A stretch of DNA of 64,000 bases from Lepas anatifera (GCA_034440635.1 JAOTON010001575.1:670501-734500); one strand, 5' to 3'; counted from the stretch's first letter, positions 39,001 to 49,100 are shown. Notes: a model not told the origin generated them from the letters alone. Program-made: numbers and translations.

Positions 39001-42000
39001 CCGCTGTTGTGTACCCACGTGGTCTGGGCGTTCGCATCGATCGAGAACGGAGCTCTACGACTGCCCTCAGGCGGTCAGAACAGCAAAGATCCTGGTAGTG
39101 ACTACCAGCAGCTGCTGAGGCTCAGGGAGGCCAAGCCGGGTCTTCAGCTTCTGCTTGCGGTAGGAGGTTCGGCAGTGGACCCGTCCGTCTTCCAATCACT
39201 CACTTCGTCCGGATACAGAATGAACACCTTCATCTACGACGCTGTCGACTTTATCAGGAAGATGGAGCTTGATGGCATTGATCTTCACTGGGAGTATCCC
39301 AGTGGGTCTCAAGACAGGCTAGCTCATGCCAAACTTATCCGCGAGTTCCGGCTAGCCTTCGATAGCGAAGCCTCGGCCAAGAAGAAGCCTCGTCTTCTAC
39401 TGACGTCAGCTCTTCCAGGAGACGTAGAACTTATCTACGATGGGTATGACATCCTGGAGATATCGCAGCACGTGGACTTCCTGAACATGATGGCAATAGA
39501 TATGCACGGCTCCTGGGATGACAAAGTGGGACACAATGCGCCTCTCTACCCGCTAGAGAGCGCCTCCAGAGATGAAGAGAGACTGAGCGTGGTGAGTAGC
39601 CTGCCCGGTTCGTGCATATTCTATACCATTCTTTAACGTCTGTGCTTCAATTTGGGATCTTTAATAGGTGCTGTCAATGAATGTCATTCCTTTTATTTTT
39701 CTGTACGTCGATTTTTCCATGAGTTTTGTAAAACTTCTTGATCATTCCTCGTTCTCAAGAGTTACCATATAGTTCAGAAAATGGAGCCCTTAAGGACAGT
39801 ATGAAGCCATGAGGCTGAAACTAATTTTTCAGTAAATACAAACAGTAGTGTCAGATTGCTAAGTGATAACTTCAGCGTGAAGCCAAATCGCTGAAGTGCC
39901 CTGGTCCCCCGGAGAACTTCGGCGCAGTTAGTTTAACAACAGCCCTCCGTCAGGACCGGGCAGTCCGTGAGCTGATTCGGGAGGGCGCTCCTGCCGAGAA
40001 GACCTTGCTGGGAATCGCAACCTATGGACGCAGCTTCCAGCTGAAGGTGAGGGTCAAAACACCAACAACAACAACTCGCTTTCAACTTGTTTTACAGTTC
40101 CTCCCTTCATGTGAACATAGTTGTTGAAACAAAACTTTGTGCGTCAAATAGCCTGTACTTTCCTGGTGCTCTCAACTCCAGTAACGATAATACTGCGTAA
40201 GAATAAGGGCGTTTGTCATATGGAACGTCTTGATTCCACTTCAGGCCCGACTGGTACCATTTGGAACAAATATACACTTGTACATTCAGCAACCGATTGT
40301 GGTGTATCAGTATGCAAGCACTAGCTGTCACCTTAGTTCCCCGTCTCGAACGCCTGAGTTCCATCACCTCCCTCATCGCCTGCAGGACACGGAGAAATAC
40401 GACGTCGGAGCGGAGGCGGTGGGCGGCGGGAAGGAAGCTCGTTTCACTCAACAGTCGGGCTTCGCTGCGTTCTTTGAGGTTTGTCTCACAGGATAGAGAA
40501 GCAGCAAGACGCTCGTCTCACTTGAACTTAGGCAGAGTCTCGGTGTACTATGGGTTTAGCTTAGTCAAATCTAGCTGCTCCAATATTTGCCGATACCTGA
40601 ATCTGGCCAAAATGTGGTGGAAGGGATAAAAGGGGGGGCTGGGTTGTTGAACTCTGGCGTAATCGCTACTGGGAGTTAAATCTATATGATTAACTTTTGA
40701 GCTGATTTCTGACTTGTACTCATTGTCCTGAAAAGCTAAACATGCTTTGACTGATTTTGCCAGATTCGGTGTTGTTCCGAAAAGAGACGACGGTCCCCAG
40801 CTTTCTGCGATCACTTGGTCATGGCGGTTCTGTCCTTAATTAGCCCTGACTGTAAGTAACCGGGCTTGGCTGTTGCCGATCAGGTATGCGACTTCTTGGA
40901 TCGAGACAACACCACCTTGATCTGGGACGACGAGCAGCAGGTGCCCTTCGCCTTCAGTGGAGACCAATGGGTCGGATTCGACGACGAGAAGTCCGTGGCC
41001 CTCAAGGTAGGTTCGACGACTAGAGGTCTTAATAATGGTTGGGCTTATCGACGCACCAACTGCAAGGGTCATATGGCGTCGCCAACTCTTTCCCTGTTGG
41101 AAGGGTTTCTCGGGAGCCAGCTTACTCCTTGTTCAGGGAAGCCGCTGGGTCTTGAACTTGGGTCGGCTGCGTGGCAGCCAGCTACGCTGACCACTCCACT
41201 ACCGCGCCCCCGACTAGGGTCTTCTTCCCTCGCGGTAGACATGGGGACTTACACAGGTGGGGTTGCGGTTTGCGAAAACAAACTGCGCGGGTGAGGGAAC
41301 GGGTAAATGCCTTTTGCCTGCTCTCTAAAACCCTCCAGTGGATGCTATCAGGTCTGACGTTGGCAGACCTTCAGTTTGTGGGAGGAAGGTGGTAACTCAC
41401 GGTCCGACTTGGCATGTGACAAGAGATGAGCCTGCAGTAGCTTGGTTCGGATTTCACCTCGTATGGCCTGTTTGTCAAAGCTGCGGAAGTTGGGCGTGGA
41501 AGGAATGCTAATCCGATACGACCCGCAGTCCAGCCACCTCTTCCAGGATGTGAGGCTGCGGGAGGCAGCTCTGGATGAGATGATAGCACCTCGTCTCACC
41601 GACCGTCTTGCTTGACCGACCCTCTCCCTCAGGCCGTGGCTACGGGAGGCCGGTCTTGGCTGTGTGATGCTAAGACCTTCTCTGACCATTCCTTTCCCAG
41701 GCCGTGTGGCTGCAGGAGACCGGTATGAGCAGTGATGCTGCGACCTTCTCTGATCCTTCCTCTCCCCAGGTTGAGTGGCTACGTGAGGCCGGTTTGGGCG
41801 GTGATGCTGCGATCTTCTCTGACCATTCCTTTCCCCAGGCTGAGTGGCGGCTACGGGAGGCCGGTTTGGGCAGGGTGATGCTGTGACCTTCTCTGACCCT
41901 TCGCCTCCCCCAGGTTGAGTGGCTACGGGAGGTCGGTTTGGGCGGGGTGATGCTGTGGGCTGCCGACCTGGATGATTTCCGAGGTAGCTGTGGCAACGGA

Positions 42001-43586
42001 CCGTACCCGCTGCTGCACGCGGTACAGGACGCGCTGGAAGGGTATAGGCTGCCGTACACGTACGCGGGAGGACCGGCCAGACCCGTCTTCGGCGCCGCCC
42101 CCATTGACCGTGAGTTGGGGTTCGCTTGTGGCGAGGGTTTGCCTGGGTTTGTCTCGCCCACTATACGCCATATAACGCGAACTCTCACTGAACCAAATGT
42201 GTGTTATTTTGTGAACGTTATTATGTGCGGAATGCGAGATATTGTGGCGTTTTAAACGAGTGGCGATCCAGATCTAGGTCAGGACCTAGCTATCCACGAC
42301 AGGTAAGCCTTATTAGTCATGAGAGATCATCAAGCTAGGGAGATCAACAAGCGTCTTTGCACGCCTTAACACGCGCATTGACGGGGGTCTGATCCACCTT
42401 CGCTTTGACGGGGGGGGCGGGTACCCGCCGTCCTAAGATCTCGAGAACCACGCTAGGTAGCGAAAAACGGTACACGGCGTTGGGTAGCCCATCCACTTCG
42501 CCATCGAAAATATTTGAATCATTTTTGTTAGGTCATATTTAAGGTCACTAGAGGTCAAACCATGCCGTCATAGGGATAGCATGTAAATGAACGTTTTTTC
42601 GGTCATTACATCTGAACAAGTCAAGATAGAGCAAAATAACTTGAATTATATGAATCCTCGCAGCAAGACGAATCGAATGGTCTATAATATGACCTTGCTA
42701 GATCAAATCAAGGATTTGACCTGACCTGAGGTCAGGTCAAGGTCAAATTAGATGAAATGCATATCATTAGATCTGCAAAGACAAGGCGAATCTAATGCAG
42801 TTAAAATAAACGCTGTATCACCATTCGTTACTAAGTTATTCAGTTAAAACCATTTCCCCTTGTATTTCCAATGGAGAGGTCTTGGCTCGTACCTGACCTT
42901 AAGTCATCGATATCAAAAACACCGGAACATATTTTAGAGAATTCGGTGCGCCCATTATGTGATAAGAGTTTCAATGGGATAAAATCACCCTGTTCAGACT
43001 TATGCTACCTTAAACTTTTTTTGAGGTCAGGTCATTTGACCAGTAATGGTGACGTGACCTGAGATGACCTAACCTTAAAATTTTAACAAGTTATTAAAAT
43101 AATGAGAGAAAAGGTATGCCAGGTATGGTGGCGCTACGCGCTGCCGTTTTTATGCTATCTCCGAAAAATCTGAGGGAGGGGCGGGTAGCGGGTACCCGCC
43201 CCCAGTCAATGCGCGTGTTAAAGCTCCCTATATCTGCAAGGTAAGGTAACACGACGACCGCTTGATTTTGAGTCTCTAATCGAGGCTGTATCACCATGTG
43301 AACTCATCGAGGACTCCTCGCATCAAGAAGATTCCCAGGATATTGCTTCATCTAACAATGCTACTGTGCTTCCCCAGCGAATGAGGTGGTGTGTGAGAAC
43401 GGCGATGGAGAGGTGACCTTCCACCGAGACGCACTGGATTGCAAGCACTACTATTTGTGCCAGGGTACGACCCGACACCACATGCCCTGCCCTTCTGACC
43501 TAGTGTTTAACGAGGCCGAAAAGGTCTGCGACTGGCCCGAAAACGTGGAAGCGTGCTGGGCGTTCACGCAGCCGCCGCCCCCGTGA
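27625..43586 (+). CDS. Cht7: Group III (Cht7-type) chitinase: two GH18 domains and one CBM14
   Basis: Membrane-associated or secreted endochitinase of cuticle chitin. Coding exons: 27625-27694, 28673-28824, 29280-30649, 34707-34909, 35691-35870, 36359-36482, 37385-37567, 37903-38029, 38419-39591, 39876-40046, 40386-40478, 40884-41006, 41914-42109, 43378-43586. With a Met exon (best at 14826-14828) they give 1,458 residues; all junctions are GT-AG and in frame. Order: hydrophobic signal or anchor (residues 1-25), basic Ser/Thr/Arg-rich spacer (about 26-518), GH18-1 (520-about 890, intact catalytic motif with Glu643), linker, GH18-2 (about 975-1370, degenerate active site), CBM14 (1395-1449). 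N-terminal hydrophobic segment, two GH18 domains and one terminal CBM14 define arthropod group III chitinases. Insect Cht7 is about 1,000 residues; the extra length is the spacer. Odd points: four TTAA elements in introns and two exons with tandem decoy acceptors. Confidence 0.95.
28673..28824 (+). CDS. Cht7: Chitinase exon, basic proximal spacer
   Basis: Encodes about 50 residues that start [14 protein letters not shown] and continue rich in Pro, Thr, Ser and Ala. It follows directly after the hydrophobic segment, so a cluster of positive charges sits next to the signal or anchor. GT-AG on both sides, ends in phase 0. Confidence 0.75.
28858..29060 (-). repeat. tRNA-derived SINE in chitinase intron
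   Basis: Minus strand: box A TAGCCTAGTGGCG and box B-like GGGATCAATTCCC. The body CTCCCTGTAATTGGG and TGCCTGTTGGGAG is shared with 55215-55340. Confidence 0.6.
29280..30649 (+). CDS. Cht7: Chitinase exon: long basic Ser/Thr/Arg-rich spacer and start of GH18-1
   Basis: 1,370-bp exon coding for 456 residues. It starts with a strongly basic run ([12 protein letters not shown]) and continues as low-complexity Ser/Thr/Pro/Ala/Arg sequence with repeated SSSRRRK- and SRRR-type patches, predicted disordered and probably O-glycosylated. The last 13 residues, [13 protein letters not shown], are the first beta strand of GH18-1. Insect Cht7 proteins have a much shorter linker here. Confidence 0.85.
31576..31699. 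repeat. Foldback inverted repeat
   Basis: Arms of about 37 bases with few mismatches: AAATATTAAGTTTTGCTTG at the left, and its complement CAAGCAAAACTTAATATTT at the right end, around a loop of about 50 bases. Lies in the chitinase intron between 30650 and 34706. Probably a small DNA-transposon relic. Confidence 0.65.
31755..32773 (+). mobile_element. TTAA-flanked MITE, family A, in chitinase intron 3
   Basis: Bounded by TTAA at 31755-31758 and 32770-32773, nearly identical to the copy at 19171 and in the same orientation. It carries the same dense half-sites, including the triple DR4 at 32230, 32240 and 32250. No transposase. Confidence 0.85.
32774..34706. other. Remainder of chitinase intron 3, nothing recognised
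   Basis: No exon with GH18 similarity and no clear repeat. The reading frame joins 30649 directly to 34707, so no coding exon is needed here. Confidence 0.6.
34707..38670 (+). CDS. Cht7: GH18-1 catalytic domain exons of chitinase
   Basis: Exons 34707-34909, 35691-35870, 36359-36482, 37385-37567, 37903-38029 and the first part of 38419-39591. All the landmarks of an active family-18 barrel are present: LLAIGGW (Trp602), the catalytic [11 protein letters not shown] with Glu643 as proton donor, [25 protein letters not shown] and [12 protein letters not shown] in the last strand. This domain should hydrolyse chitin. Confidence 0.93.
35128..35187 (-). repeat. SINE core fragment
   Basis: Reads AGGAGGCGCACCAGCCTAGC and then AAGGCCATATAGCGCC, matching the core shared by the SINEs of this window. 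It abuts a SINE in the opposite orientation. Confidence 0.5.
35195..35340 (+). repeat. tRNA-derived SINE
   Basis: Plus-strand tRNA-like head (ATGGCTCAGTTGACAGCC, then CCCGGGTACAAATCCC), followed by the family body GGCCTCTCGATAAGTGGAC. Lies in chitinase intron 4. Confidence 0.6.
35531..35584. repeat. (TA)n microsatellite
   Basis: Pure TA tract of 54 bases in chitinase intron 4, about 100 bases before the next acceptor. Confidence 0.95.
35946..36036 (+). repeat. (GA)n microsatellite
   Basis: About 90 bases of pure GA immediately before the array of duplicated acceptors. The Arg/Glu-repeat frames across it are artefacts. Confidence 0.95.
36066..36358 (+). repeat. Four tandem copies of an exon start and its splice acceptor
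   Basis: Copies begin at 36066, 36143, 36216 and 36291, spaced 77, 73, 75 and 68 bases up to the true exon at 36359. Each repeats the first 45-50 bases of that exon (GCTGCGGGAGGCGTTTGAGG) followed by a CTGTCTCCCGGCAG-type acceptor. Copy 2 reads to an in-frame TAG at 36178-36180. Copy 3 has a damaged acceptor. Only the last copy continues into the GH18 sequence [10 protein letters not shown]. Confidence 0.9.
38930..42050 (+). CDS. Cht7: GH18-2 domain exons of chitinase, degenerate active site
   Basis: Runs from [14 protein letters not shown] within 38419-39591 through 39876-40046, 40386-40478, 40884-41006 and 41914-42109. The fold markers are kept ([48 protein letters not shown]). However, the SxGGW Trp is Ser1055, DxxDxDxE reads DGIDLHWE (His1094 for the third Asp, Glu1096 kept) and MxYD reads MAID (Ile1164). 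A Cys-containing insertion occurs at the start of exon 39876. Catalysis is probably weak or lost; chitin binding may remain. Confidence 0.9.
41036..41213 (-). repeat. SINE with a different tRNA head
   Basis: Minus strand: head GGTAGTGGAGTGGTCAGCG and box B-like AGTTCAAGACCC, then the common body and core (GGCGACGCCATATGACCC). The head differs from those at 2877 and 16140 although the core is the same. Lies directly after the chitinase exon ending at 41006. Confidence 0.65.
41633..41913 (+). repeat. Four tandem copies of another chitinase exon start and acceptor
   Basis: Copies begin at 41633, 41701, 41770 and 41839 (steps 68, 69, 69, then 75 to the true exon at 41914). Each has a pyrimidine tract and CAG followed by a GTTGAGTGGCTACGGGAGG-like exon start. 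The copies at 41701, 41770 and 41839 share one frame, which ends at TGA 41884-41886. A weaker copy may start at 41547. Confidence 0.9.
42366..43221 (-). mobile_element. TTAA-flanked MITE, family B, in the last chitinase intron
   Basis: Bounded by TTAA at 42366-42369 and 43218-43221; ends CACGCGCATTGACGGGGG and its inverted copy. Inverted relative to the copy at 20194. About 14 half-sites, including a DR4 at 42542-42557 and TGACCTGACCT followed by AGGTCAGGTCA at about 42717. It separates the GH18-2 exons from the CBM14 exon. Confidence 0.85.
43378..43586 (+). CDS. Cht7: Chitinase terminal exon: CBM14 chitin-binding domain
   Basis: Six cysteines at residues 1395, 1411, 1417, 1427, 1440 and 1449 give the spacing C-15-C-5-C-9-C-12-C-8-C of the peritrophin-A/CBM14 family, with the aromatic HYYLC and VCDWP elements. 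A Pro-rich tail and TGA at 43584-43586 follow. It anchors the enzyme on chitin. Confidence 0.93.
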
Positions 43587-45037
43587 TTGCAGTGACATCT
43601 GTGAGTGGCGCAGTGAAGCTGGAGTTACAAACGATACCGCCAGTGGAACAAGACTGGGTTACGCATACAGTGCTGACATCTCTTAACGGCGGGGACAAGC
43701 GATGATTACAGATTGGCCGGTTCGAAGGAAGAATAGCCGGTTTGTGTTCGTTAAGGTGCTACCATCTTTGAATAGCTATGATACAGGTTAGCTTTAATGC
43801 ACACTCGGTGTCAAGAACGGTGACGAGACCCCAGTTGGGCATTTTTAGCACAGCATAGAAGCCCGCAGCCAGGGGAAATCTGCAGTGAAGTGAGCTTACA
43901 AAGGCATCGAAATGAAACAAATAGTATATGGAGCTAGGATTTACAGAAGGATTTTGAGCCGTGAATTCCGGCGAATTAGGGAGGCATACTCATGGCATAT
44001 GGAATTCTTTGGAACTTTTGAAACGGTGAAAGCATGATACATAGCTTGTATTTGTACATAATGCCATGAATGCGGGATTTTTGCTCACCTCTTCAAACAT
44101 CAAATGTCCAGTCAAACTTTTACAATGCTTCAACAACGCTGATAACTTTCATATGATTATTGAGCAGCTGGCAATCTAAGTACTATTTGTCCGCATTGTA
44201 TGCAGTTTATCGCGTTAAGGATGTGACATGACAAGTGTGTTTTTATCGGATGCGATTTTGTGAAAATACCAAACCGCTCTTACTGCTCGTTTACAGCATC
44301 TCTTTTGAACCTGTAGATCACACGTCACTTCTAGGAGCTTTTATCTCGATCCTGACTTCGGCCCCAAGTTTTGGCTATCAGTCAAGAAAATAAAAAAGAT
44401 ATAAATGACCAGAAAGCCTAGGGTTAACTGACAACCATGAAACTTACATTAAGACAAAGACAGAGGTTTCACTAACAGTGTAACGATATTGTCCATCCCA
44501 TTATAGATTGGAGAACCACTGGAGATTAAGTGGTGTCGCAATATACGCCTAATGAAACACGCTAAAATGTATTTTTGCTCGTGCCGCCAACTTTTCCAGC
44601 TGCGGCAATACGGTACGGAACATACATCGGTACCGACTACACACACACAGTTTCAACGGAGGACTAAAAACCAGCAGTGTAGCCCCAGACAGAGCCAACG
44701 GCGAAATCTCCCAGACACATATCATTCACAACTGAAGGAGACGATACAGCTTTGGTACAAATGTACCAGGCTCGCAGAGAGCTCGGCGGCACAGCATCAC
44801 ACTATTCGTGAGCAGCATAAGGGTAGTAGATGTCGTCGCAATCCAAATGGAACTTCCCTATTCAACCAAACATAATACAAATGTCGGCTGGGCAAAACAT
44901 CACACTGTATTCCACTGGACTGCGGTTTGGGTTTTGTTTTGTGTTCTAGGTTTCTATCCAAACTCGAGGAGCCCGCCTCACCAAACCAAGTATCCACACA
45001 ACAGGCTGCGGCTGGGCTCTCCTGAAGATCCGTCATG
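43587..45037. other. Chitinase 3' UTR and tail-to-tail intergenic DNA
   Basis: No coding exon. A plus-strand AATAAA at 44389-44394 is the first clear polyadenylation signal after the chitinase stop codon, so the 3' UTR may be about 800 bases. I see no matching AATAAA for the convergent NPLOC4 gene in this interval. Confidence 0.45.
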
Positions 45038-45045
45038 AAGGAAAT

Positions 45046-45378
45046 CAGGGGCGGACGCAGGCCCAAGTTTTTGGGGGGGGGCCAAACCCATGTCTGCCTC
45101 TCCTCCTGGTGGGGGGGGATGGGTGCGAAGATTTTTTTTGCTCTACAAACCTAGTGTAAACACCTTTTTTCAGGGTTCAACAGACCTAGTATAAGCTACC
45201 TCTCCAAGTACATAATCGCTCTCCGGGGGGGGGGGGATGGGAGCGAAGATTTTTTATCTGCAGACCTAGTGTAAACCCTTTTTCGAAAATTTTCCGGCGT
45301 TTGGGGGGGCCAAAGATAGCTTGGCCCCCTCCAGCGCTTTGGGGGGCATGGCCGGAATGGTCCCTGCGTCCGCCAATG
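45046..45378. mobile_element. hAT-like MITE with perfect 8-bp target duplication
   Basis: 333-bp element with inverted ends CAGGGGCGGACGCAGG and CATTGGCGGACGCAGG, flanked by AAGGAAAT on both sides (45038-45045 and 45379-45386). The interior has an internal direct repeat (GGGGGATGGGNGCGAAGATTTTTT, then GACCTAGTGTAAAC) and G-runs. No coding capacity. Confidence 0.88.
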
Positions 45379-46042
45379 AAGGAAATGATACGTGGCAGCA
45401 CCTGGAAGCCGCACCGCACGGGTCGCACACATTGTCTCAAGTCCTCTGATCAGCGACAGAGTCGCAGATCTGTTGTGATCTATCAATTGAATTCTGTAAG
45501 GTGTTCATGTGGATGAATTGCACATCCAAAAATTACATTTTCTCCTCCGACGCCCATCGAAGTGCTGCAAGATACAGCTTTCTGGAAATGAAGGACGCAC
45601 AGCAGCAATCGACCAACAAAATGCAATCGGCAAACAGTTGGATATTCAATGAAAATGCGCCCAACAGGACAAGTGGTAGAGCGATCTGATGAACGGCGCA
45701 AAATTTGTGCCAGCTCATTCTGCTCAATTTCTTATCCGTCAGCACTGAATCTAGACAATAAGTGTGGGCACTAGTGTCACACCAGGCTCAGCCCATATCC
45801 ATTTAAACGCCAGAGCAGACCCAGCAGAAGTTATACCTCACAGCACAGGTAAGACCGGCGACTGGCTTGAAACCAGCACGCAACCAAATCAATCCCTTCA
45901 TTGACTATAGATTTAGACATAACCATTCATCTGCTAAACGCTTGCTACCGCTGAGCGTCCATCACACTGAGCACAAATTCTGGCTAGCAGACCTGTCTAG
46001 TTCTCTGGTGCTACTTTCTAAGTTGCTGGCCCGCACTCGTAT

Positions 46043-46147
46043 CTAGTTCTTGGGTAGCTGGCATATCTCACAGCTGGCGTTTTCGGCCCGGTTTAAGAAA
46101 GTGCAGTGCTGACAAGCCCAGGCGTCCTGCGGCACTGCTGCTGCCAT
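46043..46147 (-). CDS. NPLOC4: NPLOC4 last exon: NZF zinc finger
   Basis: Reads [11 protein letters not shown], then CEICQLPKN and TAG at 46045-46043. The pattern W-x-C-x2-C-T-x3-N-x6-C-x2-C is that of an Npl4 zinc finger binding ubiquitin. It joins in phase 0 to the exon ending at 46897, which shows that the donor at 46896 is used. Too short for a simple open-frame search. Confidence 0.92.
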   Translation of the reverse strand: MAAAVPQDAWACQHCTFLNRAENASCEICQLPKN

Positions 46148-49100
46148 CTGTGCGCGAAAACAGTAACCAGTGTCAGACCATGACATCCTTCCGCATGCAC
46201 GAATGTCGGAAAGTTCAAAACGAGATTATTGGAAAGAAATGTCTTGCGTCTCTGACAAGGATCTCGAAAGTCGAAGGCCCACCGTGGTCAGATAGATACT
46301 CGCATTACGCCCTCAGCAGCTCCACCCAATCAACTGATGTTCTAAACGACCCCAGCCCTGCCGGGTTTCTCAACACCGGCTCTCCACACACGGTCCCTAT
46401 CTAGAGTACTCCTTCAGTTGCATGAGCCAGAGGCGACACAACTGTTAGGGCACGTGGAAAGCCACCTATATCGAAGCATGAGACAGCATAGCGGCGGTGC
46501 ATATGTTGCCATGGTTACCTGGGTATCATAGCCGGATGGCCATACCCCTGGTTGCATAAGCACCGGGGCTAATGCCGTAGCACGCTCACTTTCCCGGAGG
46601 ATTCCCTGAACAAAAGAGCAATCACGACGGCACCTCGGAATGTGTTGCTATGGTTCCCTGGGTGCCGGCGTGTGTTGCCAAGGTTACCTTGGCTTCCGGA
46701 GCCGAAGTGTGTTGCCATGGTTACCTGGGTGTCAGCGTGTGTGTTGCCATGGTTACCTGGGTGCCGGTGAGTGTTGTCATGCTTACCCGCGTGCCAGTGT
46801 GTGTTGCCATGGTTACCTGGGTGCCGGTGTGTGTTGCCATGGTTACCTGGGTGCCGGTGTGTGTTGCCTTATGTCCGTGTGTGTTGCCATGGTTACCTGG
46901 GTGCCGGAGCCGGACGGTGTGGCGGTGGAGGCCTCCATCAGCTGCACCACCGTCTGCCACTCCACACTGTGGTAGAACTCGTGCGCCAGCAGCTGGTCCT
47001 GCTGCCTCACCGCCGACAACAGCGGCGGAAGGGCCTCCTGGCGGCGGAATCGGTAACTAACGTTACCTCCCGCCCGCGACCGCAGACAATGCTTAAAAAT
47101 TGTACACGGGGTGGAGGGTGGGGGCGGGGCACTGTGTTTGGCTGTCAAACTTCCGACAACGGGGTCGGATCGCTTGCAACGCCCGCAGAACACTTACCGA
47201 TCTACTAAATTTAGCCAGATATTTCAGGTTGGCAAGAAGTTGTTCGGTTTTCGACGGTAAAGACGGGCCAAGCGGGTCAAGCGAGCGAGCCCAACCTAAC
47301 ACAGTGGCTAATGCAAACGAAACGATAGCATTGCTCCAATGACACAACTGTGTCATTTTTCGCTAGCAGGAATGCGATGTTTCATCTTGTCACATTCAGA
47401 CAAGACGCTCCATCCCTGACACCGTGACCTAGTATACCACCCATGGCATCTAAATGTGGAATGGGTCCTGTGTGGAGAGGCATACCAAGAGATGGTAGTC
47501 ACACTCGTGCTACATACTACATACATATGCATGATGGTTCATGATGCAAGATGGTTCATTCTCTACACCTCGTGACGTAACACCAGCAGTACCTTGACGT
47601 GCACAGTGTCCTGGGTGGAGAGATAGAGCAGCAGGTGGAAGTCCGACATGGCCGTCAGGAAGTCGTCCTCGGAGACGCGCTGCAGGTACTCGGAGAGCGA
47701 GGCGAAGCTCTGCGTGTGACCGTCCACCATCCTGATGGAAGCGGCAGGGCGTCAGAGCACGGTCACTAGAGGTACGGAGAATACGGTAGATTGTGTGACC
47801 TGTCGTTGTAAAGTTGAAAACGACGATCTTCTGAACATATTTTAATATAGCACAATGCGAAAGTTTGGCATAGGCAACCATCAAGAACATAAGATAGTCG
47901 ATTAGATTTCGCATAGGCAAACATCTAATCACACAAAAGGATAACAGAACTACACCTCCGTAAAGGTCATTAAATTTTGAGTAGCATAATCGTTATTATA
48001 GTCTTTACACAAGGCGAGCTAAATAAGACAAGGCTTTAGATTTTTCATCATTTTATTGATTTTCAGATAAGGACTAAACAGGAAGAGATATGAAATTACT
48101 AAAGAAAAGGAAATAAGAAAAAAATAGATTTTTATATCGTTCAGGATCTTCGAAACAGGCATAATTCCCAGCGAAAGGGCAAGGCACCGTTACACATTTT
48201 CAAACAGTTAGTTACGGCGCTTGAGAGTACGCCAAATATGTCAGACACACAGCCCTTTGGCTAACATTTTCTGACTAGTGACAAGAAATGAGACAACGTA
48301 CAGAAGTGGACTAAATGTGGAACACATGGGATGGACGTAAAAAGAAAAAGGTCCACACAAACTAAACCACAATTTCCATTGCACTGAATACTAAAAAATA
48401 AACATCCCAAACCAAAGACAAATTCCAAACAAATCAACAGAACACAGAACACAGAAGCCCTGCCCTGAGACAGACCTGTTCTCCACGGGGAATATGGGTT
48501 TGTCTGGCGGAGGCACGTGGAAGGTGTAGCAGGGCTCTCGCGGCGTGGAGGCCGGCACGTCCACCAGCAGGTAGGCAATGGGCAGTGGCCGCGCCAACTT
48601 CGTCACCTCGTTGTTGTACTCGTCCTTCTCCTGTAGGAAATGGTAATGTGTGAGTGGGAGTGAGAGCGAAAACAAAGAAGAAAATACTGTCATAGGCATG
48701 ACTGGGACACAATTTAAAACTTCGGAGGAGTGAAAATAGAGTATATTTTTCCTATACAAGTACAGCCCTAAATCCCGCCTCCTATTTCATCTGGCATCTA
48801 CAGGAATGATACATGTGGCATACAAATATTCTCGCCCATCAAACACAACTAGCACAGTCTTCAAATTTCCAGCCACAACACTCCTCTCAACCACCCCTCC
48901 TTCCAAGAAACGTCTCTTAAGTACCATAAGAACCACTACAGAACCACAACCCCGCGATATAGCCCAGTTGCTGAAAGCTCCCAAAAACACCAAAACACAC
49001 AAACAACCCTGTTCAGGCTCCCGTCCGCCACTCACCTTGTAGAAGACGTCCGGCACGTACTGCTCGTTGCTGGACTCTCGGATCCAGGCCAGCTCCGGCG

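Noticed and set aside
46843..46896. Read-through end of NPLOC4 after exon 14 (about 17 extra residues, then stop)
   Set aside because: The NZF exon at 46147-46043 joins in phase and matches the family end, so the donor at 46896 is the normal route.
46640..47208. Cys-rich plus-strand frames of 111-145 residues
   Set aside because: Antisense to NPLOC4 exon 14 and its donor minisatellite; periodic residues come from the repeat.
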